Assembly: GCA_022447225.1 (NCBI GenBank)
Contig: JAKVAZ010000002.1
Coordinates: forward strand, 1 to 64,000
Length of the DNA stretch: 64,000 bases
Origin: Fuerstiella sp.
GTDB lineage: Bacteria; Planctomycetota; Planctomycetia; Planctomycetales; Planctomycetaceae
Direction of reading: 5' to 3'
The notes beneath the pieces are model-generated. The model was not told the origin of the DNA, did not search any database, and saw only the letters and a program-made list of their open reading frames with translations. A program made the translations under genes and the position numbers. Positions 46,695-56,557 of this stretch are shown piece by piece (positions within the stretch are counted from its first letter, which is position 1; every line of letters begins with the position of its first letter).

Positions 46695-48686
46695 ATGCCA
46701 AAATACAGAGACACACCCGATGAGATCGAAGGAATGCCCAGGGGGGTTCCCTACATCATTGGTAACGAAGCTGCTGAACGCTTCAGTTTCTATGGAATGA
46801 AGTCCATCCTGACCATTTTCATGGTCGACTATCTGCACCGGATGGGCAATGTCTATGTCGCCCAGGGGATGTCAAACGCTGAAGCCACTGAGCATTATCA
46901 CACGTTCACAGCACTGGTGTACTTCTTCCCGCTGGCCGGGGCTTTGCTGTCGGACACGATTCTGGGAAAATATCGCACGATCTTCTGGCTGTCACTGGTC
47001 TACTGCGGCGGCCATGCCGCGTTGGCCATGATGGGCGTGCCGATCATCACGGCTGGTATGTGGCTGGTGGTCGGACTGTGGCTGATCTCCGTCGGATCAG
47101 GGGGCATCAAACCCTGTGTTTCGGCTCATGTGGGAGACCAGTTTGGAAGTTCCAATAAGCACCTCCTCAGTAAGGTCTATCAGTGGTTCTATTTCAGCAT
47201 TAACTTTGGATCATTCATTTCGACGCTGCTGACTCCGTGGCTGCTGGAGCACTATGGACCTCACTGGGCCTTCGGTATTCCAGGTGTACTGATGGCAGCC
47301 GCGACACTACTGTTCTGGATGGGGCGACGCGTCTTTATCCACATCCCACCGGCCGGAAAAAGTTTTCTAACGGAGACATTCAGCTGGACCGGAATCTCTG
47401 CTGTGCTGAAACTCAGCCTGATCTTTTCTTTCGTGGCTGTTTTCTGGGCGTTATTTGACCAGACCGGATCGTCATGGGTACTGCAGGCCAGGGATTTAAA
47501 CCGGTACTGGCTGGGGCGAGAATGGCTGGCATCTCAAATTCAGGCAGTCAATCCCATCCTGGTGCTGATCCTGATTCCACTTTTTCAGTTTGTGATCTAT
47601 CCATCCATTGACCGAGTTTTTCGACTGACGCCAATTCGGAAAATTGGTATTGGACTGTTCGTTATGGTTGCCGGCTTCGCGATTATTGCAGTGCTGCAGG
47701 AACGCATTGATGCGGGATCACAACCATCGATCTCCTGGCAGTTCCTTGCCTACGGCGTGCTGACGGCCTCGGAGGTGATGGTGTCGATCACATGTCTGGA
47801 ATTTGCCTACACTCAGGCACCCAGAACAATGAAATCTCTGGTGATGGCAGTTTTTCTGGCTTCTGTGTCACTGGGAAACGTCTTCACTGCCGTCGTTAAT
47901 AATTATATTCAGACACCGGCCGTGTCGTCTCTGGCCGCAGGACTCAACGTTCGGTTACTCAATCCAGGGGACGTCATCGAATCTTCGCAGTGGAATGCGA
48001 CCTGGGAAATCGATGGCAAACAGCAAACCATTCAGGAAGCCGGAGCAGACGGACAGGCGGGTACCGGTGACGATATCACACTGGTGTTGGATGAGAACGG
48101 ACAACTTGTTTCGGTCCGCACGTCTTCGACTACCGCATTTGAAGAAGCTGCTGAAAAGATCGAAGCGATGTTTTTTGCCGACTTGGCCAATGATAGTGAA
48201 AAGAAACTTCCAACTGTCGAAGCCGGAAACAAAGAATTACAGTCGGCAACAGACAGTTTTGGTAACCCGATCCGTTACAGACTTCAGTCGCGGGACAGTT
48301 ATCAGCTGATTTCAGTCGGAGCTGACGGGCAGGATGAAACCCGGTGGGACATGATTTTGACCGGATCCGTGAGTCGCAGAAAAGCAGACACTGTTGATCC
48401 AGCCGGCGATGCAATTCCGTATTTTAACTGGCTGGAACGCAAAACGATCGAACAGAAGTCGGGAGGCGACAAATCAAAAGTACCCGGGATTCAGCAGGAA
48501 ATTCTGAACAGTCGCGGTGGTGGAGGAGAAACCAGTTTTTCCAGAGATTTCACGGTGGGTGGGCGAACACTTTTGGAAAGAGCCGATTATTTCTGGTTTT
48601 GGACCGGGTGCATCCTGGCGACGGCAGTCCTGTTTATTCCTGTTGGTCTGTTGTATAAAGAAAAGACATTCATTCAGGGCGAGTAG
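46695..48686 (+). CDS. POT-family proton/peptide transporter with GspG-like periplasmic insertion
   Basis: 663 residues. MFS transporter of the proton-dependent oligopeptide family: [27 protein letters not shown] contains the ExxERF motif, and [17 protein letters not shown] and the long set of helices to about residue 415 fit. Normal members have 450-500 residues and end after helix 14. Here about 210 extra residues (about 420-630) precede the last helix ([23 protein letters not shown]). That insert contains [13 protein letters not shown]...[11 protein letters not shown], closely like the C-terminal Ca-binding end of type II secretion pseudopilin GspG, plus an earlier similar loop, [12 protein letters not shown]. 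Substrate and role of the insertion unknown. Confidence 0.9.
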   Translation: MPKYRDTPDEIEGMPRGVPYIIGNEAAERFSFYGMKSILTIFMVDYLHRMGNVYVAQGMSNAEATEHYHTFTALVYFFPLAGALLSDTILGKYRTIFWLSLVYCGGHAALAMMGVPIITAGMWLVVGLWLISVGSGGIKPCVSAHVGDQFGSSNKHLLSKVYQWFYFSINFGSFISTLLTPWLLEHYGPHWAFGIPGVLMAAATLLFWMGRRVFIHIPPAGKSFLTETFSWTGISAVLKLSLIFSFVAVFWALFDQTGSSWVLQARDLNRYWLGREWLASQIQAVNPILVLILIPLFQFVIYPSIDRVFRLTPIRKIGIGLFVMVAGFAIIAVLQERIDAGSQPSISWQFLAYGVLTASEVMVSITCLEFAYTQAPRTMKSLVMAVFLASVSLGNVFTAVVNNYIQTPAVSSLAAGLNVRLLNPGDVIESSQWNATWEIDGKQQTIQEAGADGQAGTGDDITLVLDENGQLVSVRTSSTTAFEEAAEKIEAMFFADLANDSEKKLPTVEAGNKELQSATDSFGNPIRYRLQSRDSYQLISVGADGQDETRWDMILTGSVSRRKADTVDPAGDAIPYFNWLERKTIEQKSGGDKSKVPGIQQEILNSRGGGGETSFSRDFTVGGRTLLERADYFWFWTGCILATAVLFIPVGLLYKEKTFIQGE

Positions 48687-48688
48687 GT

Positions 48689-48740
48689 GTTCCGGCTTCA
48701 CAGGCTCGCCGAAATGTCAACCACGGCTTGTGGCCGGAAC
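48689..48740 (+). other. Long inverted repeat after the POT gene
   Basis: GTTCCGGC (48689-48696) is inverted as GCCGGAAC (48733-48740), with CACA/TGTG able to extend the stem past a two-base bulge. It starts 3 nt past the stop codon. Only TTCTG follows, so it may act as a 3' stabilising hairpin rather than a strong terminator. Confidence 0.35.
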
Positions 48741-48817
48741 TTCTGTATGACAGACTGCCATTCCTTTCTGAAGTAAGGTGGCCGGCATTCATCGTATCAG
48801 TTTAGAACAGTGCAAAC

Positions 48818-49297
48818 ATGGACCCTGATCTCATCCTTCCTGTCATCTCCCGCTGGGCTCACATTGGCTGCGCGATCGTGCTGATCGGCGGGAGCGCATT
48901 TATCTGGCTGGTGTTGCAGCCGGTTCTTAGAGATGAAAGCTCAGATCTGCACGATCGGATTCGTGGCCGCTGGAAGATGTTCGTCCATCCTGGCGTGCTG
49001 ATCCTGCTGTTCAGTGGTGTCTACAACTTTGTGAAAGCGGTTCCGAATCACCGTGGAGATTTGCTATACCACATGTTGCTTGGAACCAAAATGCTGCTGG
49101 CCTTGATTGTGTTTGCTCTGGCCTCCATTCTGGTTGGCAATAAGCCTGGGACTCAGAAAATTCGCAACAACGCCCGTAAATGGCTGGGTCTGACGCTACT
49201 GTTGGCCATTGTTATTGTAGGCATCAGTGGATTCGTCAAGATCCGTCCGTATTCGGTTCCTTCAGCTGCGTCTGTCGCGGATGCCAATACAGAATAA
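48818..49297 (+). CDS. Small four-helix membrane protein, CopD-like
   Basis: 159 residues with four predicted membrane helices (SRWAHIGCAIVLIGGSAFIWLVLQPVL; VHPGVLILLFSGVYNFV; HMLLGTKMLLALIVFALASILV; LGLTLLLAIVIVGISGFVKI). The first and third helices carry single His residues (AHIG, YHMLLG) in positions where haem- or metal-binding DUF2269/CopD-type proteins have them. Function not established; a cytochrome- or metal-linked role is only inferred. 131 nt from the POT gene. Confidence 0.6.
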   Translation: MDPDLILPVISRWAHIGCAIVLIGGSAFIWLVLQPVLRDESSDLHDRIRGRWKMFVHPGVLILLFSGVYNFVKAVPNHRGDLLYHMLLGTKMLLALIVFALASILVGNKPGTQKIRNNARKWLGLTLLLAIVIVGISGFVKIRPYSVPSAASVADANTE

Positions 49298-49460
49298 ACG
49301 TCCTGCGGCGTGCTGAAAGCTGACGCAGCAATGATCTGGCGACGTGTTTTCGTGAGCTGGTGCAGACAAACGGGCGAGCAACAACCTGTGACACTGCGCG
49401 CAGATCTGTCATTCAGATACGGGGCACGGACTGGCCGTGGGTTCGGATTAATTTGACTGG

Positions 49461-49477
49461 TGAACGCCGGGCGTTCA
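49461..49477. other. Hairpin between convergent genes
   Basis: TGAACGC-CGG-GCGTTCA is a perfect 7-bp stem with a 3-nt loop; flanking GACT/AGTC can extend it past a bulge. It lies between the convergent CopD-like and foldase genes and might slow transcription from either side. No strong U-run follows on either strand. A second AT-rich hairpin with TTTTTT on the minus strand (about 49550-49571) is closer to the foldase stop. Confidence 0.3.
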
Positions 49478-49589
49478 GTCTTGCGACTGGCCCCGGATCA
49501 TTTCCTGCAGTACGCCGGTTGTTGAACTCACCGACAGGCAAAGCGAACCAAAAAATTGCCAGGAAAATTTGAGATTACGGCAGACGGTA

Positions 49590-52295
49590 CTAACCGGCAT
49601 CGGCGTCCGGATCGACGTCGTATTTACGCCAAATCGCTCGTTCCCATTCGACGATCACGGGGTTCACCACATTTCCTCTCGTCAGTCCCATTACCGGGGT
49701 GCGACTAAAATTCATTTTTCCTTCAGCGGCAAACCGTTCGTGAAGTCCGTCCATTCCACTGTCCTCGGTGGGGAAGCGTCCGGTGACGTGCACCAGAAAA
49801 TAGCGCGTCCGATCGAAATTGGGAACGATTCCCACTTCATCATCGTTCATGTCTTCAAAAACTGTTTCCATAAACTCATTGTCAATGCCTGTCAGAGTTG
49901 AGATGCCGTCAGCGAAGCGAATCGTTGACAGTTCCACCCGAGGCTGATTTGCCTGAAAACTTGTTGGCGGTGTCTGAGTTTGACGAAGCCAGGAAAATTC
50001 TTGTGATGTACGTACGGTGAGTGTTGCTGTTTCGTCTTCTCCGGTAATCGATTGCAATTCCAGCGTTGATGCCATGGACGTTCGAGCTTCGTCAGCTTTC
50101 GCCAATCCGTCCCTCACCATCTGAGCAAGCTGCTCGGCACGTTTTGTTAGAAGTTCCCGAGCCTGAACCCGTTTGATCGAAAGCACCACCTGTTCACGAA
50201 CCCCAGGTTCATCCAGCGTTGCCGGGACATGAGGTTCGAAAAATTCGACCACCCAGTAGACGTAGTGGCGCTGGTTGTCGTTTTCTACCAGCGGACTGTC
50301 GACGGCCAATTGCGGCTGAAACAACTGGGTGTTATTGGCGGCTATGTCGTCCGGGCTGAATCGGGAAAAGACTTCGTATGCTGTTGAATCAGTTCCCCCA
50401 CGGGCCTGGAATGCAGAACTCCCAGGCCTGACAGCAACTCCCAGCGGGTAGTCATCGGCATTGCTGAATTCCAAATATGATACCACGCGTGGCGTCACTG
50501 CGTAGGTGAATCCGTTTTCAGCGGCATAGGTTTTCATTCGTTCCAGGTATTTCGATGTGGTTTCTGCCATCTCGCGGCGTACGTCGGCTTCCGCTGCCTG
50601 GGGATCTTCGGCGAACTTTTGAGGACCGTTTTCGACAATTTTAGCTCTTTCATTGTTCCGTTCTGACTGCAGTGACTGCAGAAAACTCAGCCCTTCAGCT
50701 ATTTTTTGATCGATGGCCTCACCGATGTGTTGGTCCAGTAATCTTTCATGAATCTCATTACGAAGCTCTTCATCGAGTTTGCGATACTCGCGGACAGGCT
50801 CTGTGGCCGAATCTTCTGAGGAGGATTCTGCATTCGGTTCTTTAGGAATTACGAGTGCCGGCGGAGTTTCGGATGTAGCCGGGGTTCCCGTTTCTTCAAC
50901 GCTGTCCGTATTTTCTGCTGACTCGCCTTCCGCACCAGTCTGCTGATCTTCGGCAACGGTGGATTCATTGCCGTCTACCGGATCATCAATCGAAAACTGT
51001 CCCCCGTTTTGATCAGGATCCGCCGGAGCATTATCTGCCGGTGTTTCAGGCACCGCTGTTGTGTCTTCTTCGGTGGCTGATTCATTTTTGGTTTCTTCCG
51101 GCAAAGGTTGGTCGGTATTACCTGCGGTATCGGATGTATCCTGATTTGAGGATTCATCATCATCATTCTGTGTGGCAGGATCAGCGTCTGAACCGGGGGG
51201 CACGCCAATCGGAGTCTGATCGCCGGGAGTGTCGTCGAGTTCTGAGGGACTTTTGCCGTCAGTGTCCGTTTTCTCCGGAAGCACGATGGTGCTGTATTCA
51301 ATCTCGCGATTTTCGGTGTAGTACGTTTCGATTTCTTCGTCGGTCACCGATGGAACTGTCGATTTCATGGAATCATAGTCCAGTTCCAGCCAGGCAATTG
51401 CCGCGCGCCCCGGGAGTAAGAATCCGGCCGATCCCGGTTCATCCTGGTTGGGTCGTTTGCCGGCAGCGGACGCAAACATTTTTTCAACCTCGGCATCCGA
51501 CGGGTCGTCCACCTGATCTAAAAAAGCATCTACATCGAGTTCGGCGACGTCGATTGCCTGCCGCACATTCATTCGCTGAAAATAATCCCAGTACACAGCG
51601 GGTGATGGTGGCGCCACACTTCCATCCGGTACGAGTGTCCGGTAGGCAATTTCGTTGCGGATGTGTTCCCGCAGGATGTCATACAGGACTTCGGAACGAA
51701 CCGGGCCTCGTTGATACATGAGAGCACGTCTGGCTTTACCGAAAGCTTCCCGGGAAAGTTTCTCAAATGTGTTTTTGTTGACGTATTCGGTGACCATTTC
51801 GTCTGTCACAACAATACCCAGCGCGTTTGCCTCTTCGTGCATCAATCGGCTGAACAGCAGGTCCTGCTCCCGTGTTGGCTGGCCAAATCCGAATTGCCGG
51901 GCAAACCGTCCGCTTCCATTACCCAAAGCCTCTTCGGTGGCGAGTCCCATAAATTGATTAGCAACCATTCGACGCTCGGACAGATCCTGCAGATCTTCCT
52001 GTTCGATGATTCCGAAACTTGTTGCGAGGACTCCGTCGGGGCGGTTGAATTCCGGCATCAGCAGGCCAAGCAGTGTGCCGAGAAGGGCTCCACCAATCCC
52101 CCATTGCAGCCAGCGCCCCGTAGTTAGTCCGGCAACGCCAAAAATAAGACCGCCGATCAGCAGGCCAAGCAGCCAGAAATTAGCCCCCTGCTGAGTAAAA
52201 AGAGCGTCCAGCGTAAATACAAGCATCGCCAAAATCACCAGCACAACCATCATGCCAGCCTGGTGTTTGCGAAAGAACTTGAAGGGGGATGCCAT
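49590..52295 (-). CDS. SurA/PpiD-like membrane-anchored foldase with acidic insertion
   Basis: 901 residues. The N-terminus has three hydrophobic segments (about 15-31, 39-57, 63-81; the latter glycine-zipper-like), after which a SurA_N-type helical domain begins (LSERRMVANQFM, ARQFGFGQPTREQDLLFSRLMHEEANALGIVVTDEMV). At about residues 335-500 lies a low-complexity stretch rich in Asp, Glu, Thr, Pro, Gln and Asn, inserted in what would otherwise be a continuous helical region (YYTENREIEY ... REYRKLDEELRNEIHERLL). C-terminal parts (VYWVVEFFEPHVPATLDEPGVREQV) resemble PpiD relatives. A clear parvulin active site was not found. Likely an envelope protein-folding factor. Confidence 0.65.
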   Translation of the reverse strand: MASPFKFFRKHQAGMMVVLVILAMLVFTLDALFTQQGANFWLLGLLIGGLIFGVAGLTTGRWLQWGIGGALLGTLLGLLMPEFNRPDGVLATSFGIIEQEDLQDLSERRMVANQFMGLATEEALGNGSGRFARQFGFGQPTREQDLLFSRLMHEEANALGIVVTDEMVTEYVNKNTFEKLSREAFGKARRALMYQRGPVRSEVLYDILREHIRNEIAYRTLVPDGSVAPPSPAVYWDYFQRMNVRQAIDVAELDVDAFLDQVDDPSDAEVEKMFASAAGKRPNQDEPGSAGFLLPGRAAIAWLELDYDSMKSTVPSVTDEEIETYYTENREIEYSTIVLPEKTDTDGKSPSELDDTPGDQTPIGVPPGSDADPATQNDDDESSNQDTSDTAGNTDQPLPEETKNESATEEDTTAVPETPADNAPADPDQNGGQFSIDDPVDGNESTVAEDQQTGAEGESAENTDSVEETGTPATSETPPALVIPKEPNAESSSEDSATEPVREYRKLDEELRNEIHERLLDQHIGEAIDQKIAEGLSFLQSLQSERNNERAKIVENGPQKFAEDPQAAEADVRREMAETTSKYLERMKTYAAENGFTYAVTPRVVSYLEFSNADDYPLGVAVRPGSSAFQARGGTDSTAYEVFSRFSPDDIAANNTQLFQPQLAVDSPLVENDNQRHYVYWVVEFFEPHVPATLDEPGVREQVVLSIKRVQARELLTKRAEQLAQMVRDGLAKADEARTSMASTLELQSITGEDETATLTVRTSQEFSWLRQTQTPPTSFQANQPRVELSTIRFADGISTLTGIDNEFMETVFEDMNDDEVGIVPNFDRTRYFLVHVTGRFPTEDSGMDGLHERFAAEGKMNFSRTPVMGLTRGNVVNPVIVEWERAIWRKYDVDPDADAG

Positions 52296-52634
52296 ATGTA
52301 CCGCTCTTATTCTGAATCTGCTGAAACATTGACAATTTTGCCACCTGGGTTGACAGGTTGGGGAAAAATGCCCTATTTCACCGCATTCGAGGTGGGACAG
52401 ATGATGTCAGATCTGCCCCGCGTAATCGTTGGCGAAGCAATCAAGCCCAAGATTTTAGCTGGCCGGAGTGCTTAGGCAAGGTCAATCCAATACTGGAGTT
52501 ACGTCAGTCTGACTTGTCCGCCTTCCCCGGTACTCTATGCTGTAAACCTGATTCTTAGTTTTCAATCTGTTTGTGCTCCGGCCGTCGGCAGGCTGGTGCG
52601 TTCTCCTGTTTCACACAACCAATGGCTCATCCGC
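52296..52634. other. Divergent promoter region between the foldase and topA
   Basis: About 340 nt. Two TTGACA hexamers occur on the plus strand (52329-52334 and 52350-52355) without a good -10 at the right spacing. A 59-codon frame from the ATG at 52296 is open but starts without a Shine-Dalgarno and matches nothing known. No further features seen. Confidence 0.4.
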
Positions 52635-55334
52635 ATGGCTCCACGCAAGAAGGCACTCGTCATTGTCGAGTCTCCTGCGAAAGCAAAGAAAATCCAAGGA
52701 TTCCTTGGTAGTGACTATGCCGTGCGTGCGAGTGTTGGTCATGTTCGCGATCTTCCGGCAAATGCGAAAGAGGTGCCTGCTGCGCTGAAAAAGGAGTCAT
52801 GGGCTTCTCTTGGAGTCAATGTGGACAATGACTTCGATCCCCTGTACGTGGTTTCGACAGACAAGAAAAAAATCGTCAGGGAACTTAAGAGTCTGTTGAA
52901 ATCTGCTGATGAGTTGATCGTTGCTACAGACGAAGACCGGGAGGGAGAAAGCATTGGCTGGCATTTGGTGCAGTTGCTGGCTCCCAAAGTTCCCGTAAAA
53001 CGCATGGTGTTTTCTGAAATCACAAAGAAGGCGATTCTTGAAGCGTTGGCGGATACGAGAGACCTTGATGAGAATCTGGTTGCTGCTCAGGAGACTCGCC
53101 GTGTTGTCGATCGTCTGTATGGATATACGCTCAGCCCGCTGCTGTGGAAAAAGATTGCCCCGAAACTATCAGCCGGCAGAGTGCAAAGTGTGGCGGTACG
53201 GGTGCTGGTCGATCGTGAAATCGAACGTCTGAAATTCCATAGTGGTACGTTCTGGGACCTGAAAGCGACATTGTCTGCTCCGGACGGTGCTTCATTCGAA
53301 GCCGTGTTGCAGACCGTCGGTGGTCAACGAATTGCCAGCGGAAAAGACTTTGACGAAAACACTGGTCAGCTCAGGGATGGCTCGACGGTGCTGTTGCTGG
53401 AAGAAGCCGCGGCAGATGATTTGCAGACGCGTATTTCTGCCGGGTCATGGACTGTCACGAATGTCGAACAAAAGCATCAGACACGCCGTCCTTCGCCTCC
53501 GTTTACAACCAGTACGATGCAGCAGGAGGCCAACCGTAAACTTGGTATGGGGGCACGTGATGCGATGCGAACTGCGCAGAATCTGTATGAGGCAGGTCAT
53601 ATCACATACATGCGTACAGACAGCGTGAGTCTCAGCGGGGAAGCGGTCGATGCCGCGCGAGGTCGGATCGATGATTTGTACGGTACAGATTATTTGAGTC
53701 CTTCGCCTCGACAGTTCACGAGCAAGTCCAAAGGGGCCCAGGAGGCACATGAAGCCATTCGGCCGGCCGGTACCCAAATGAAAACCAGTGATGAACTGGG
53801 ACTCAGCGGTCCGCAGCAGCGACTGTATGATCTCATCTGGAAACGCACCATGGCTACTCAAATGGCCGACGCTCGACTGAGATTCGACGCAGTCACGATC
53901 TCGGTGGACGATGCTGAATTCCGTGCCAGCGGACGAACGGTCGAGTTTTCCGGATTTTTCCGTGCCTACGTGGAAGGATCCGATGATCCGGAAGCCGCCA
54001 TCGAGGATCGGGATTCCCCGTTACCACCACTGAAACAGCAGAACACTGTTGACTGCGATGGTGTGGAAGCGATCAGTCACGAAACAAAACCACCAGCCCG
54101 ATACACCGAAGCCTCGCTGGTCGCCCGTCTTGAAGCAGAAGGGGTTGGTCGCCCGTCCACATATGCCAGCATTATCAGTACAATTCAGTCTCGTGAGTAT
54201 GTAAATGCCAATGGCAAACAGCTGGTTCCGACGTTCAAGGGGCTTGCCGTCACCCGTCTTTTGGAAAACCATTTTCCAAATCTGGTGGATCTTGGATTTA
54301 CAGCCGGTATGGAACAGACGCTGGACGACATTGCAGCCGGCAATGCAGATCGTCTTCCCTACCTTCGTCAGTTCTATTCAGGCAGTGACGGAATTGATGA
54401 ACAGGTCAGGAAGAAAGAATCTGATATCGATCCCCGGCAGGCATGTACTCTTAAGCTGCACGGGATTGATGCTGACGTTCGAGTTGGTCGCTACGGTCCG
54501 TATTTCGAAAAGGTCGACGGTGAAGAAAAGCTGACAGCCTCGATTCCGAACACGGTTGCTCCTTCTGATTTGAGTAACGATCTTGCCGACCGGCTGATCG
54601 AAGAAAAGCAGAAAGGTCCGACCTCTCTGGGGATGCATCCGGAAGAAGGTCTGCCGGTGTATCAGCTGTCCGGTCCTTTTGGGCCCTATTTGCAGCTGGG
54701 TGAAGTGACGGAGGAAGTTCCAAAGCCCAAACGCTGCAGCATTCCCAATTGCTTCGATGTGCTCAATCTGGGCCTGGAAACCGCAATCGCACTGCTTGCA
54801 CTGCCCCGGCGAATTGGCCATCACCCGGTAACCGGAAAGGTTGTGAATACCGGGATTGGTCGCTTCGGTCCGTATGTTCTGCACGACAAAGTCTACGCCA
54901 GTTTCGATCGTAAGACACATGTCAAGGAATTTGACGGTCAGTTGTACAACGTGTTGAACGTGACAATGGATGTGGCTGTTGACATGCTGAAGAACGTGAA
55001 AAAACGAGCTGCTCCAACGCCCGTTCGGGAAGTGGGTAAACATCCGGACGATGATGCTGTCATTGGTGTTTTTGAAGGTCGCTACGGGCCGTATGTCAAG
55101 CACGGCAAGATTAATGCGACGATTCCAAAGGGGCACGAAATTGATGATGTAACACTGGCTGAGGCATTGGAATGGTTGGAGGAAAAGGCCGCCAAAAAGG
55201 GCATCAGGAAGAAGGCTGCAAAGAAAACCGCGTCGAAAAAGAAAAAGGCCGCTAAAAAGACGTCTGCGAAGAAAAAGGCCGCAAAGAAAAAAACAGTCAA
55301 AAAGAAGTCCGCAGAAAAAAAGTCGACCGACTGA
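52635..55334 (+). CDS. topA: DNA topoisomerase I (type IA)
   Basis: 899 residues from the ATG at 52635; an in-frame GTG upstream adds residues not seen in the family. Relaxes negative supercoils. TOPRIM domain: KKALVIVESPAKAKKI, ATDEDREGESIGWH with the acidic triad; active-site tyrosine in GHITYMRTDS near residue 325; then EAHEAIRP and GRPSTYASIISTIQSREYV. The C-terminus has no Cys4 zinc ribbons. Instead there are four repeats with G-[RP]-[YF]-G-P-Y (VGRYGPYFEK, SGPFGPYLQLG, IGRFGPYVLHD, EGRYGPYVKHG), then a strongly basic Lys/Ala tail of about 50 residues, likely for non-specific DNA binding. Confidence 0.97.
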   Translation: MAPRKKALVIVESPAKAKKIQGFLGSDYAVRASVGHVRDLPANAKEVPAALKKESWASLGVNVDNDFDPLYVVSTDKKKIVRELKSLLKSADELIVATDEDREGESIGWHLVQLLAPKVPVKRMVFSEITKKAILEALADTRDLDENLVAAQETRRVVDRLYGYTLSPLLWKKIAPKLSAGRVQSVAVRVLVDREIERLKFHSGTFWDLKATLSAPDGASFEAVLQTVGGQRIASGKDFDENTGQLRDGSTVLLLEEAAADDLQTRISAGSWTVTNVEQKHQTRRPSPPFTTSTMQQEANRKLGMGARDAMRTAQNLYEAGHITYMRTDSVSLSGEAVDAARGRIDDLYGTDYLSPSPRQFTSKSKGAQEAHEAIRPAGTQMKTSDELGLSGPQQRLYDLIWKRTMATQMADARLRFDAVTISVDDAEFRASGRTVEFSGFFRAYVEGSDDPEAAIEDRDSPLPPLKQQNTVDCDGVEAISHETKPPARYTEASLVARLEAEGVGRPSTYASIISTIQSREYVNANGKQLVPTFKGLAVTRLLENHFPNLVDLGFTAGMEQTLDDIAAGNADRLPYLRQFYSGSDGIDEQVRKKESDIDPRQACTLKLHGIDADVRVGRYGPYFEKVDGEEKLTASIPNTVAPSDLSNDLADRLIEEKQKGPTSLGMHPEEGLPVYQLSGPFGPYLQLGEVTEEVPKPKRCSIPNCFDVLNLGLETAIALLALPRRIGHHPVTGKVVNTGIGRFGPYVLHDKVYASFDRKTHVKEFDGQLYNVLNVTMDVAVDMLKNVKKRAAPTPVREVGKHPDDDAVIGVFEGRYGPYVKHGKINATIPKGHEIDDVTLAEALEWLEEKAAKKGIRKKAAKKTASKKKKAAKKTSAKKKAAKKKTVKKKSAEKKSTD

Positions 55335-55493
55335 CGTTTGCAAACAAACTTGGGTTTCCTGAATTTTCCTCGATTGGGACACGGTACGTGTCTGGCCTGT
55401 ATAATTCAGCCGGTGAATGGCTCATAGGTGTTGATTCGGCCCCGGAAAAAGACAGGCTGAATCCAACCATCGGTGCGGACCGGGTACCATCAG

Positions 55494-56267
55494 TTAATCA
55501 ACCGGTTTTAGCATCTCCACCGGCACATAGTGTTTCCGATACGCATGTCCGTCGGAATACGGTTCTCCGTCGTCAGCTCGTACCAACACCGTTGCTCTTT
55601 TTGTGACGCGATTGACTATGCCCTGCAGCGATTGTCCGTGAAAGTTGAATCGTACGAGAGTTCCCGGATGTATGCCGACGGTTGCGGCGGATTCTCGGGG
55701 AGTGATCAGGGTATGTTGGTGATCGGTATGACCGAAGACCCTCCAGGCGATTGACTGAAAACGACTCCGACTACAGCTGGAAGAATCCCAGCCAAGCAAC
55801 TCCGCCAGATGTACCAGTTCATGCTCCATGACTCGCATCAGGGCGTCCAGTCGTGTTCGACATTCCAAACCGGTCACCCGAATGGTACGGCTTGTCTGAT
55901 CGTTTTGAAAAGTTTGAGCCAGTAGCGTTGACGAGATCGTGATTTCAAATCGTTCGATCGGTGAATTGCGATTTTTTCGCCAGGAACCGGTCTTGCCGCC
56001 GGCTCGGGTCATACGCGGCGATACACGGAAATCAAGCGGTATGACGCCAAGGGCGTGCCGAAGCTGACTGTCAAAAAACAGTTCATCATAACGATCAAAA
56101 AGGCAGCGAAGATCTGCATCAGAAATTGTCGTGAAGTTGGGGGCGTTGACATGGACAGAATCCTGCAGAACCCGTGTTTCGATTTCATGATTGATGCACG
56201 ATCGCTCGTTTGCGTCTAGATGCAGACGTTTGAGCATCGTTCGCAGGTCTTTCCCTGAAGCTGACAT
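55494..56267 (-). CDS. SprT-like zinc metallopeptidase-fold protein
   Basis: 257 residues. The HExxH zinc-binding motif is seen as MEHELVHLAELL near residue 150, preceded by a SprT-like segment (LRCLFDRYDELFFDSQLRHALG). Most SprT proteins cleave DNA-protein crosslinks or are structural relatives. The C-terminal 70 residues (GTLVRFNFHGQSLQGIVNRVTKRATVLVRADDG) look like a small SH3/KOW-type barrel rather than the usual zinc ribbon. AAGGA lies about 9 nt before the ATG. Convergent with topA. Confidence 0.72.
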   Translation of the reverse strand: MSASGKDLRTMLKRLHLDANERSCINHEIETRVLQDSVHVNAPNFTTISDADLRCLFDRYDELFFDSQLRHALGVIPLDFRVSPRMTRAGGKTGSWRKNRNSPIERFEITISSTLLAQTFQNDQTSRTIRVTGLECRTRLDALMRVMEHELVHLAELLGWDSSSCSRSRFQSIAWRVFGHTDHQHTLITPRESAATVGIHPGTLVRFNFHGQSLQGIVNRVTKRATVLVRADDGEPYSDGHAYRKHYVPVEMLKPVD

Positions 56268-56557
56268 CCTGACAGTTCCTTATTACTCCGCAGAATTGAC
56301 ATGCAGACGTTACGGTCCGAAAGGCTATCGCACCTGGTGAGGGATTTCAGTTGCAGATACCTCAATTCTTAATCCGGTGACCTGAAACATTAAGGTGACG
56401 TCAAAGGGGCGTGGATGTGTGGTCCTGAGAGTCTGTTGAGATTACAGCGGAAACCAGCCAAGATGTCCGGAGATTGAGGTCCGGAAGCAATCGCAGTCTT
56501 ACGAGGTTTTCGTATCTCTGAAACGTTCAAACAGACAATCTATTCAGGAATATTCAC

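Noticed and set aside
52296-52475. 59-codon frame between the foldase and topA genes
   Set aside because: No Shine-Dalgarno and no recognisable fold; overlaps the region that should hold divergent promoters.
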